Shown here piece after piece: positions 22,501-33,040 of a stretch of DNA of 64,000 nucleotides. A program made the position numbers and the translations under genes. The notes beneath the pieces are model-generated. The model made no database searches, had not been told where the DNA came from, and saw only the letters and a list, made by a program, of their open reading frames with translations. Within the stretch, counting starts at the first letter, position 1. Each line of letters begins with the position of its first letter. This DNA comes from Megaleporinus macrocephalus (taxonomy: Eukaryota > Chordata > Actinopteri > Characiformes > Anostomidae), in assembly GCA_021613375.1 (NCBI GenBank), contig CM038727.1:8065942-8129941 (forward strand), written 5' to 3'.

Positions 22501-24039
22501 CTCATTTCTTCACTCTCTCTCTCTCTCTCTATCTATATCTCATTCTCTCTCTCTCTCTCTCTCTCTATCTATATCTCATTCTCTCTCTCTCTCTCTCTCT
22601 ATCTATATCTCATTCTCTCTCTCTCTCTGTCTATCTCATTCTCTCTCTCTCTCTCTCTGTCTATCTCATTCTCTCTCTCTCTCTATCTATATCTCATTCT
22701 CTCTCTCTCTCTCTATCTATATCTCATTCTCTCTCTCTCTCTCTGTCTATCTCATTCTCTCTCTCTCTCTCTCTCTATCTATATCTCATTCTCTCTCTCT
22801 CTCTCTCTATCTATATCTCATTCTCTCTCTCTCTCTCTCTGTCTATCTCATTCTCTCTCTCTATCTATATCTCATTCTCTCTCTCTCTCTCTGTCTATCT
22901 CATTCTCTCTCTCTATCTATATCTCATTCTCTCTCTCTCATTCTCTCTCTCTAATTCCCTCTCTCTCTCGCTCTTTCTCTCTCGTTCTCTCACATTCTCT
23001 CTGTCTCTCGTTCTCTCTCTTTCTAATTCTCTCTCTCTCTTTGTCTATCTCATTCTCTCATTATCTCTCTAATTACCTCTCTCCCTCTCATTAGATCTCT
23101 TATTATCTCTCTCATTCTCTCTCTGTCTCATTTTCTTTCTCTCTCTCACTCTCATTCTCTCTCTCATTCTCTTTTTCTCTCTCACTCTCATTCTCTCTCT
23201 CATTCTCTTTCTCTCATTCTCTCTCTCATTCTCTTTCTCTCATTCTCTCTCTCATTCTCTCTCTCATTAGATATCTCATTATCTCTCTCATTCCCTCTCT
23301 CCCTCTTATTCTCTCTCTCATTAGATCTTTCATTATCTCTCTCTCTCTCTCTCTTTATCTATCTCGTTCTCTCTCTCTCATTCTCTCTCTCTAATTCCCT
23401 CTCGCTCTCGCTCTTTCTCGTTCTCTCACATTCTCTCTGTCTCTCTCTCTCTTTCTAATTCTCTCTCTCTCTTTGTCTATCTCATTCTCTCATTATCTCT
23501 CTAATTCTCTCATTCTCTCTCTCATTCTCTTTCTCTCATTCTCTCTCTCATTCTCTCTCTCATTAGATATCTCATTATCTCTCTCATTCCCTCTCTCCCT
23601 CTTATTCTCTCTCTCATTAGATCTCTCATTATCTCTCTCATTCTCCCTCTGTCTCATTTTCTTTCTCTCTCTCACTCTTATTCTCTCTCTCATTCTCTTT
23701 TTCACTCTCACTCTAATTCTCTCTCTCATTCTCTTTTTCTCTCATTCTCTTTCTCATTAGCTCTCTCATTCTGTCATCTCTCTCTCTCTCTCTCTCTCAT
23801 TCTCATTCTCTCTTTCTCCCGCATTCTCTCTCTCATTCTCTTTCTCTCATTCTCTCTCTCATTAGCTCTCTCATTCTGTCATCTCTCTCTCTCTCTCTCT
23901 CTCTCTCATTCTCCCGCATTCTCTCTCTCATTCTCTTTCTCTCATTCTCTCTCTCATTCTCTTTCTCTCATTAGCTCTCACCTTTAATTCTCTCTGTCTC
24001 TCATGTTCTCTCTCTCTCATTCTCTCTCGATCCCCCCTC

Positions 24040-24077
<38 letters not shown>

Positions 24078-24082
24078 CTGTG
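22500..24082. repeat. 1.6-kb CT-rich complex microsatellite
   Basis: (CT)n is broken by 'atctatatctcatt', 'gtctatctcatt' and 'cattagatctctcattatc' steps, so it is a nested low-complexity array. All Ser/Leu-rich open frames across it are artefacts. Strand composition is almost pure pyrimidine over long runs. Confidence 0.95.
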
Positions 24083-24089
24083 TGTGAGC

Positions 24090-24960
24090 AGGAGGTCTTT
24101 CTCTCAGGGAGACCAAGATTTGCAAGTGAAATGCACTGAGGCTCTCCAGTGATGCTTCTGTATGAAATAGACTTTCAGTAGAGCAGTGATGTACATGTAG
24201 AAGATAATGAGTCACAGTCTAAACTGGTTTTGGCTGGTATGTATTACTTTCACCAGCGTGTTCAGTATGTAAAGGATATTTGTGTTTAATTATAATATAA
24301 AACACTGTTATCAGATACATTCCATAAATGTCTGTAATTAAAAACAACTGTTACACAGCATTGGCCAACGGATCTGGTTAGCTTTGCTTCACTAGCATGC
24401 CAGTAGCTCAGTCCACCATCTCTGGGGAGCGTTCCATTATAAACTATCAGCTGTACAAACCACCTGCTATCATCCCACCAGCACTCACTGTATGTATGTT
24501 GGGATACTGGAATCCAGCTATTATTACTAATTAACCCCTCATTACGGTTGGCTGTGGCATCATGTGCACATACTGTAGTTGTACTTGTGTTGATATTTCA
24601 TTGGTGGGAGGTTGTAAATGGATCCAATGTTGTGTAATATGAGTTGTTTGTACTGTTTGTAGCCCAGTTGTGGTATTTCAGGGCATATTTGAGATGTTTT
24701 GGGACTTGCAAGTGGCCTCCAGTTGATTTGTGCACTGTGACAAACTGTCCACCTACTATTTTTCACAGCCACAGTCTTCGGCAGGTTGCAAGAACACGCT
24801 TGAGATCGACTGCCACTAGGCGTGACACAGAGTTACGCTTCCTAGCCCCAAATAGTGAAGTTGGAGCCCATATACACAAATTTTACTAGATTTAAATAAA
24901 AATTATAATGCATATATTTTTTATAAACCCACATGTGCTCGTCTGTTTGTCATTTTTTTC
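24090..24960. other. Intron sequence, no feature recognised
   Basis: No exon-like frame with family resemblance and no repeat shared within the window is seen before repeat C at 24960. Confidence 0.4.
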
Positions 24961-25080
24961 CATCCCTCTTTTTTTCCCCCATAGAGTCCCATTCTTTTTC
25001 AGGCACACCCAAACATTATGGTTTTATTAAACCTACAGCCTCCAAACTACATGTACTCACTCAGGGCACATCCCCACAAT
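24960..25080 (+). repeat. Dispersed repeat C, copy 2
   Basis: It includes 'cacccaaacattatggtttt' and 'acatgtactcactcagggca'. It corresponds, inverted, to 53150-53270. Confidence 0.65.
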
Positions 25081-25396
25081 TTCATATGTTTCTCTTTTTG
25101 TAAATATTTTCTATTTAAAGAGATTCCTCCTGTTTGAACTCGAGCATGCTGTCTCATCTCCACTACTCTCAGTGGGCAGCTCTTGTTCAGTCTTCTTGTG
25201 AAGTCTTACACAAGCATGTCTGAGATGCAGTTTGACAAGACACATTTTTTTTTCTTCCCACACCCTGCTGGCTAACAGGCTATAACCAACACCACTGCCA
25301 GCTAATTTATCAGTAACGATCTCCAGCCTTAGTGTTCCACCAAAAAAACCTGAAACATCTAAAACAACTGAATTCTCTTCATCAGAATTCTTAATC

Positions 25397-25782
25397 TTCT
25401 TCACACAGTGCATCCCAATGCCCTCCACGTACCCGGCCCTCCACGTACCCGGCCCTCCACGTACCCAGCCTTCCACATACCTGGCCCTTAGGATTAGGAG
25501 CTATCAGAATGTTGCCGCTGCTAACGATCTAAGCTAACTGCTAAGTCACATAATAGTGAGATAATTATGAATTATTAATTGATCTGATCTGATTAATAAT
25601 TTATTCATATAATATAATAATATAATATTAAGATCTGTGCTCTGCATCTACACTAGTCCCGAGCGGGCGGTCAGTGCTGGCCTTTAATTCCACATTCTAC
25701 TGGACGTGAGTCACTGTGGGTCGTCTTGAGTAATAGAGAGTGTCCGTATCAGCGGAGCGATCACTGCCTTCTGCTCCTGCCC

Positions 25783-25825
<43 letters not shown>

Positions 25826-25827
25826 AT

Positions 25828-25865
<38 letters not shown>

Positions 25866-26043
25866 ATCTCATTCTCTCTCTCTCTCTCTCTCTCATTCTC
25901 TCTCTCTAATTCCCTCTCTCTCGCTCTTTCTCTCTCGTTCTCTCACATTCTCTCTGTCTCTCTATCTCTCTCTCTTTCTAATTCTCTCTCTCTCTGTCTA
26001 TCTCATTCTCTCTCTCATTCTCTCTCTCTAATTCCCTCTCTCG

Positions 26044-26081
<38 letters not shown>

Positions 26082-26344
26082 ATCTCATTCTCTCTCTCAT
26101 TCTCTCTCTCTAATTCCCTCTCTCTCTCTCGCTCTTTCTCTTTCGTTCTCTCACATTCTCTCTGTCTCTCTATCTCTCTCTCTTTCTAATTCTCTCTCTC
26201 TCTTTGTCTATCTCATTCTCTCAATCTCTCTCTCTAATTCCCTCTCTCTCTCTCTCTATCTATCTCTCTCTCATTAGCTCTTTCTCATTCCCTCTCTCCC
26301 TCTTATTCTCTCTCTCATTAGATCTCTCATTATCTCTCTCATTC
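25397..26344 (+). repeat. Duplicated block, right copy, inserted with a 48-bp direct repeat
   Basis: The block copies 22012 onward (16-bp repeats, unique ~250 bp, CT-rich array). It is bounded by an exact 48-bp direct repeat: 25349-25396 on the left and 26345-26392 on the right, 996 bp apart. The repeat begins 'cctgaaacatctaaaacaac'. This looks like a copy inserted at a break whose ends were both filled in. Confidence 0.9.
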
Positions 26345-26404
26345 CCTGAAACATCTAAAACAACTGAATTCTCTTCATCAGAATTCTTAATCAGATTTCT
26401 GACA

Positions 26405-28030
26405 ATTATTAGAAGTAAAGTAGGTTTTTGGTCTCGCCTGTAAAGTTAGCTATTTTGGAGATACTAGCATTGCTTAACAAGAACATCTTGCCAAATGTTA
26501 ATGCAGCCACTATATAACTTATATAAGCTTTCCCAACCTGGAGAAGGTCCTGGAGAAGAACCATTTGGGTTCTTTGAGGTTTGATGGTTCTATATATGGT
26601 CAAAGAAAACCAATTTCTTTCCACTCTATTTGAATGGAGCAGTTGTTGTTTACACTGTGTACAAATTTTGTGATGATTGAATCAAGAGAAATGCCCCAAA
26701 ATAACTTCTAGGCATTTTCTAGAAAACGTCTGGTTCCATTGACTTACAGTAGAAGTAAAGTAGGTTTTTGGCCTCTTCTGTAATGTTGCTATTTTGGAAA
26801 TACTAGCATTGGTTGACTTGTTGCCAAATGTTAATGCAGCCACTATATAGCTTTTATATAAGCTTTCCCAACCTGGAGAAGATCCTGCAGAAGAACCATT
26901 TGGGTTCTTTGTGGTTTGATGGTTCTATATATTGTCAAAGAAAACCCATTTCTTTCCACTCTATTTGAATGGAGCAGTTGTCGTTTACATTATGTACAAA
27001 TTTCATGATGATTGAATCAATAGAAATACCCCAAAACGTCTTCTGGGCATTTTCTAGAAAACATCTGGTTCCATTGACTTACAGTAGAAGTAGAGTAGTA
27101 AAGTTAGCTATTTTGGAGATACTAGTATTGCTTAACAAGAAGACCTTGCTAAATGCAGCCACTATATAAGTTATATATAAGCTTTTCTATCTTGGAGAAG
27201 ATCCTGGAGAAGAACTATTTGGGTTCTTTGAGGTATCGTGGTTCTATATATTGTCAAGGAGCCATGATGATTGAATCAATAGAAATGCCCCAAAATAATT
27301 TAAAAAGTCTGGTTTCATTGACTTACATTAGAAGTAAAGTCGGTTTCTGGCCTCTATTCTAAAGTTGCTTGGAGATAATAGCATTGGTTGGCAAGAACAC
27401 ATTGCCAAATGTTAACAGAGCCAATATATAACTTTTATATAAGCTTTTCCATTCTGGAGAATATCTTGGAGAAGAACCATTTGGGTTCTTTGAGGTGTGG
27501 TGGTTCTATATATTGTCAAAGAAAAACATATTTATCACTCTATTTAAATGGAGCAGCTGTTTACATTGTGTACAAATTTCATGATGATTGAATCAGTAGA
27601 AATGCCCCAAAATAATTTTGAAAAACATCTGGTTCCATTGACTTACTTTAGAAGTAAAGTAGGTTTTTGGCCTCTCCTGTAAAGTTTATATTTTGGAAAT
27701 ACTAGCATTGGTTGACAAGAACACGTTGCCAAATGTTAATGCAGCCACTATATAACTTTTATATAAGCTTTCCCAACCTGGAGAAGATCCTGGAGAAGAT
27801 CCTGGAGAAGAACCATTTGGGTTCTTTGAGGTTTGATGGTACTGTATATTGTTAAAGAAAACCAGTTTTTCACTCTATTTGAATGGAGCAGTTGTTGTTT
27901 ATATTGTGTACAGATTGAATCAAGAGGAATACCTCCAAAATATTTTCTGGGCAGTTCCAGAAAACGTCTGGTTCCATTGACTCACATTAGAAGAAAAGCA
28001 GGTTTTTGGCTTTTCCTGTTGCAATTTTGA
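26405..28030 (-). repeat. Tandem array of a ~265-335-bp MITE-related unit, about 5 copies
   Basis: Each unit contains 'ctggttccattgacttaca', 'gtaggtttttggcctct', a 'ttttggagatactagcattg' block, 'gcagccactatata', 'ggagaagaaccatttgggtt' and 'actctatttgaatggagcag'. 'Cctggagaag'-type landmarks lie near 26534, 26869, 27187, 27453 and 27774. The core matches MITE family T; the additional half is specific to this array and to 33040-33300. Confidence 0.88.
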
Positions 28031-28850
28031 AGATGCTAGCAGTTGATGATGAGAACATCTTGCCCAACTGTTAAGCTCGAGAGGTTTTATGGTGTGTGGA
28101 AGCCAGAAGCACAGGATGTTTGGTGGAGCTAGACACAAGAAAGGATTTGAAACGTCAGCACGTTCTGGAAGCAGATTCCTCAAAGAGAAGGAACTGAGGC
28201 TGAGGCTGACAAAAGTTTCACCAGACAAAAGTTTGAGGTTTTGAAATGGCCTTAACCTTCTTCAGACACGAATACCATGAAGATCTGTGGACAGATAACA
28301 GTATGAATGTACGTAGAAGAAGATCTGTCGATATGTCTGAACTGGACGTGTTTGAACTCTAAGGCTGACCAGTGGCAAGCTGTGAAAAACCGTTTCAGCC
28401 AGACTGACTAACCGGAGTCCAAGCGAGTGCATGCACCGAATTTTATGTTGAATATTTTCCCGTATGTCCCGTAACTTAACAAACAAACGGTGGCGTTACT
28501 AAACCGCTGCTGTCTAGTGTGCGTCTGCGTCCTGTGTGTGGGTGTGCGTCTGTTTCCTGTGGTTCTGTCTCTGTGAGAATGTAGGTGGCAGACAAAATCG
28601 GGTACTGTGGGTCACTCAGGAAGGACATTTAAGGCCGCAGGGGGTTTCTGGTGGGGGTGGGGGAGGGGGAGTCTCCGTCTCATCCTCATCCTCCATATTG
28701 TTCAGGTTTGGAGGAAAGAGGAAGTCGTCTTTTAGCTTTCCTCCTCTTCTGTCTGCGCTGAGCTCACAGGCTGTGACGCTGTCGCGCTCTGACTTATTAG
28801 TGTGTCCAGTCAGCTTTTAATTATTCCCTGTTCTAAGAACAATGGAGGAC
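28030..28850. other. Intron sequence, mostly unique
   Basis: It contains a G-rich stretch 'gtgggggtgggggaggggga' at about 28651-28670. No exon is recognised. Confidence 0.45.
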
Positions 28851-31412
28851 GACACAGTGGTGTACTGTAGAGGTTAGTACGGTGGTGTAGTGGTTAGTAC
28901 AGTGGTGTAGTGTAGAGGTTAGTATGGTGGTGTAGTGGTTAGTACAGTGGTGTAGTGTAGAGGTTAGTATGGGGGTGTAGTGGTTAGTATGGTGGTGTAG
29001 TGGTTAGTACGGTGGTATAGTGGTTAGTATGGTGGTGTAGTGGTTAGTACAGTGGTGTAGTGTAGAGGTTAGTATGGTGGTGTAGTGGTTAGTACAGTGG
29101 TGTAGTGTAGAGGTTAGTATGGGGGTGTAGTGGTTAGTATGGTGGTGTAGTGGTTAGTACGGTGGTATAGTGGTTAGTATGGTGGTGTAGTGGTTAGTAC
29201 AGTGGTGTAGTGTAGTGGTTAGTATGGTGGTGTAGTGGTTAGTACGGTGGTGTAGTGCTTAGTACAGTGGTGTAGTGTAGTGGTTAGTATGGTGGTGTAG
29301 TGGTTAGTACGGTGGTGTGGTGGTTAGTACCGTGGTGTAGTGGTTAGTACAGTGGTGTAGTGTAGAGGTTAGTATGGTGGTGTAGTGGTTAGTATGGTGG
29401 TGTAGTGGTTAGTACGGTGGTGTAGTGGTTAATACAGTGGTGTAGTGGTTAGTACAGTGGTGTAGTGTAGAGGTTAGTATGGTGGTGTAGTGGTTAGTAC
29501 GGTGGTGTAGTGGTTAGTACAGTGGTGTAGTGGTTAGTACAGTGGTGTAGTGTAGTGGTTAGTACAGTGGTGTAGTGTAGTGGTTAGTATGGGGTGTAGT
29601 GGTTAGTATGGGGTGTAGTGGTTAGTACAGTGGTGTAGAGGTTAGTATGGTGGTGTAGTGGTTAGTATGGTGGTGTAGTGGTTAGTACGGTGGTGTAGTG
29701 GTTAGTACGGTGGTGTATTGGTAAGTATGGTGGTGTAGTGGTCAGTATGGTGGTGTAGTGGTCAGTATGGTGGTGTAGTGGTTAGTACGGTGGTGTAGTG
29801 GTTAGTACGGTGGTGTATTGGTTAGTATGGTGGTGTAGTGGTTAGTATGGTGGTGTAGTGGTTAGTATGGTGGTGTAGGGGTTAGTACGGTGGTGTAGTG
29901 GTTAGTATGGTGGTGTAGTGGTTAGTACGGTGGTGTAGTGGTTAGTACGGTGGTGTATTGGTTAGTACGGTGGTGTAGTGGTCAGTATGGTGGTGTAGTG
30001 GTTAGTACGGTGGTGTAGTGGTTAGTACGGTGGTGTAGTGGTTAGTACGGTGGTGTATTGGTTAGTACGGTGGTGTAGTGGTTAGTACGGTGGTTTAGTG
30101 GTTAGTACGGTGGTGTAGTGGTCAGTATGGTGCTGTAGTGGTCAGTATGGTGCTGTAGTGGTCAGTATGGTGGTGTAGTGGTTGCTATGGTGATGTAGTG
30201 GTTAGTATGGTGGTGTAGTGGTTAGTACGGTGGTGTAGTGGTTAGTACGGTGGTGTAGTGGTTAGTACGGTGGTGTAGTGGTTAGTACGGTGGTGTAGTG
30301 GTTAGTATGGTGGTGTAGTGGTTAGTATGGTGGTGTAGTGGTTAGTATGGTGGTGTAGTGGTCAGTATGGTGCTGTAGTGGTCAGTATGGTGGTGTAGTG
30401 GTTAGTACGGTGGTGTAGTGGTTAGTACGGTGGTGTAGTGGTTAGTATGGCGGTGTAGTGGTTAGTACGGCGGTGTAGTAGTTAGTACGGCGGTGTAGTG
30501 GTTAGTACGGTGGTGTAGTGGTTAGTACGGTGGTGTAGTGGTTAGTATGGTGGTGTAGTGGTTAGTACGGTGGTGTAGTGGTTAGTACGGTGGTGTAGTG
30601 GTTAGTACGGTGGTGTAGTGGTTAGTACGGTGGTGTAGTGGTTAGTACGGTGGTGTAGTGGTTAGTACGGTGGTGTAGTGGTTAGTACGGTGGTGTAGTG
30701 GTTAGTACGGTGGTGTAGTGGTTAGTACGGTGGTGTATTGGTTAGTACGGTGGTGTAGTGGTTAGTACGGTGGTGTAGTGGTTAGTATGGTGGTGTAGTG
30801 GTTAGTATGGTGGTGTAGTGGTTAATATGGTGGTGTAGTGGTTAGTAAGGTGGTGTAGTGGTTAGTACGGTGGTGTAGTGGTCAGTATGGTGCTGTAGTG
30901 GTTAGTATGGTGGTGTAGTGGTCAGTATGGTGGTGTAGTAGTTAGTACGGCGGTGTAGTGGTTAGTACGGTGGTGTAGTGGTTAGTACGGTGGTGTAGTG
31001 GTTAGTATGGTGGTGTAGTGGTTAGTATGGTGGTGTAGTGGTTAGTACGGTGGTGTAGTGGTTAGTATGGTGGTGTAGTGGTTAGTATGGTGGTGTAGTG
31101 GTTAGTATGGTGGTGTAGTGGTCAGTATGGTGCTGTAGTGGTCAGTATGGTGGTGTAGTGGTTAGTACGGTGGTGTAGTGGTTAGTACGGTGGTGTAGTG
31201 GTTAGTATGGCGGTGTAGTGGTTAGTACGGCGGTGTAGTAGTTAGTACGGCGGTGTAGTGGTTAGTACGGTGGTGTAGTGGTTAGTACGGTGGTGTAGTG
31301 GTTAGTACGGTGGTGTAGTGGTTAGTATGGTGGTGTAGTGGTTAGTGTGGTGGTGTAGTGGTTAGTACGGTGGTGTAGTGGTTAGTATGGTGGTGTAGTG
31401 GTTAGTACGGTG
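28851..31412 (+). repeat. 2.6-kb minisatellite, 20-bp unit, about 128 copies, made of a SINE head
   Basis: The unit is 'ggtggtgtagtggttagtac' with 'tatgg', 'cagtgg' and 'tgtagtgtagagg' variants. TGGTGTAGTGG in the unit fits a Pol III A box (TRGYNNAGTGG), and the unit equals the 5' head of a common fish tRNA-derived SINE. At the right edge the array passes directly into the body of that SINE (31413-31683). No B box is present in the units. Confidence 0.95.
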
Positions 31413-31683
31413 GTGTATTGAGTGGAGTGTGTATGTTCTCTCTGTGCTTGAGTGGGTTTCTCCGGGTACTCTGGTTTCCTCCCACAGTCCAAACACATTC
31501 ATGTTGGGTTGATCCTCACTCTAAACTGCCTGTAGGTCTGAGTGTTGGCCATGTGATGGACTGGCGAACTGTCCATGGTGTACCCTGTCTTGGCCCAATG
31601 ATGCTGGGATTGGCTCCAGTCCCCCTGTGACCCCGACTAGCGGGATAAAGCGGAAGACAATGGATGGATGGATGGAGGAACAA
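31405..31683 (+). mobile_element. SINE body with (ATGG)n tail, B-box region deleted
   Basis: It reads 'ggagtgtgtatgttctctct', 'cctcccacagtccaaacaca', 'gatggactggcgaactgtcc', 'gggattggctccagtccccc' and ends 'aatggatggatggatgga'. This is a widespread fish SINE/LINE-tail sequence. The segment that should lie between A box and body (with the GGTTCGA-type B box) is missing. Confidence 0.8.
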
Positions 31684-31760
31684 TGGAATGAACCCCAGTT
31701 CCAAGTCCCAGTTCTGGACTACATAGACTTGCCACTGAAAGGACAATGTAGACCAGCGCT

Positions 31761-32426
31761 GTGTCTGAAAATCCCACCCTATTTACAGTTCATATAGGGT
31801 GTCGGCCGTTTTGTAGCGTTGGTCAAATTCTCAATGGACAATTAGATTCCCTATACAGTCACCATATTGTTACCCACAATGCACTGTAAAAACAGTGGTC
31901 ACCCCATGTTTACTACTTACAGGCTAACGTACCACAATGCATAGCGGTTTCTTTGGAACCTTCGTTCTACAGGATGACCAGCATATGGAACATCTCCACT
32001 AACAGAAGTAAGAATATGAAAAATAACACTCACAGAATGTTAATATAACTATGAGATCCAGTAAATAAAGCTTGTGCTCATGAAATAAGGCTTAACGATC
32101 CTTCACTCTGTAGTTTTATTGGTTAAATTGAAACATGGAAGAAACCACAGAATCAGATACATGACAGTAAAGTTATAGTCATGATTAAAAAAAACATCAG
32201 AACCTGGAAAATAACGTTACAGTGATGTAATCTGATGATCCAGTAGCTCCACTGTTCTGGACTGTTATATATGGTGGTAGGTGGAGATGATTAGTTTCTG
32301 GTGTAAGTAAGTGTCGTCCCAATTCCCTCCACTGTCTCCCTCACTGCTCCCCTATATAGTCTTCTACACAGAACAGTCTCTGTAGTGACCAGTGAACGAG
32401 TACACGAGTGGCCCATTTCAGACACA
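31761..32426 (+). mobile_element. ~665-bp MITE with GTGTCTGAAA ends
   Basis: Left end 'gtgtctgaaaatcccaccct'; right end reverse-complements to 'gtgtctgaaatgggccactc'. The ends resemble those of family M (4158-4746) but the interior differs. No coding capacity and no clear target duplication. Confidence 0.65.
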
Positions 32427-33040
32427 CCCCAGGACTGGCTTCTTTGCTTTAGTGTTTTGAAGCTTTGTGTGCTAAGCTTTAGTTCTAAACCCTAAAGTAC
32501 ACGCCAGAGGGAGGAACTCTCTCGCATAGAAACCTGAGACACCTGGATGGAACTCCAGCCATTTCCTGTGTTACAAGGTGATGTCATCTCATAACACAAC
32601 CCTTATTCCCAGCCTACCGTCAAGCTTGGCACACCCTCACACAACACACTAAGAGCTAAAGAATAAAAACGGACAACTCGGAAACTAGCTGGCGAAGGTG
32701 GATCTACTAGATTTTTTCTACCTGACTTTCAGGATCGGACTCTGGTTCAAACTGATCCAGCAGAACTGACGGCAGTGTAAGAACAGCCACAGCAGTGTGA
32801 GGGCCGCTCTGGCGGTTGACCAATCAGAACAGGATAGACGAGCTGACCAATCAGAGCACACTGGGCTCATCTGGAGGCGGAGCTTACAGACACAGGAGCT
32901 CTAACAGATGTACAGTATGAGTTGTGTTTTGAGAAAACTGAAGCGTGTAAATCTGTTCTAATAGACCCCAGAGATAAAATTCTGAACATTTGAAAATGAG
33001 GGACAGTAAGTTTCCTGTCTAGGAAGTCAAGCAGCCTATA
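32426..33040. other. Intron sequence, no feature recognised
   Basis: No exon or in-window repeat is seen. Two short 'gaccaatcagaac'/'gaccaatcagagc' words at 32818-32857 contain CCAAT-type boxes, which alone mean little. Confidence 0.35.

Noticed and set aside
22427..26189. Ser/Leu-rich frames over the CT-rich arrays
   Set aside because: Simple-repeat translation ((CT)n gives Ser-Leu); no other protein feature.
28851..31412. tRNA-like gene cluster or CRISPR-like array
   Set aside because: Units are contiguous 20-mers without spacers, no full tRNA fold or B box is present, and the setting is a vertebrate intron. A SINE-head minisatellite explains it.
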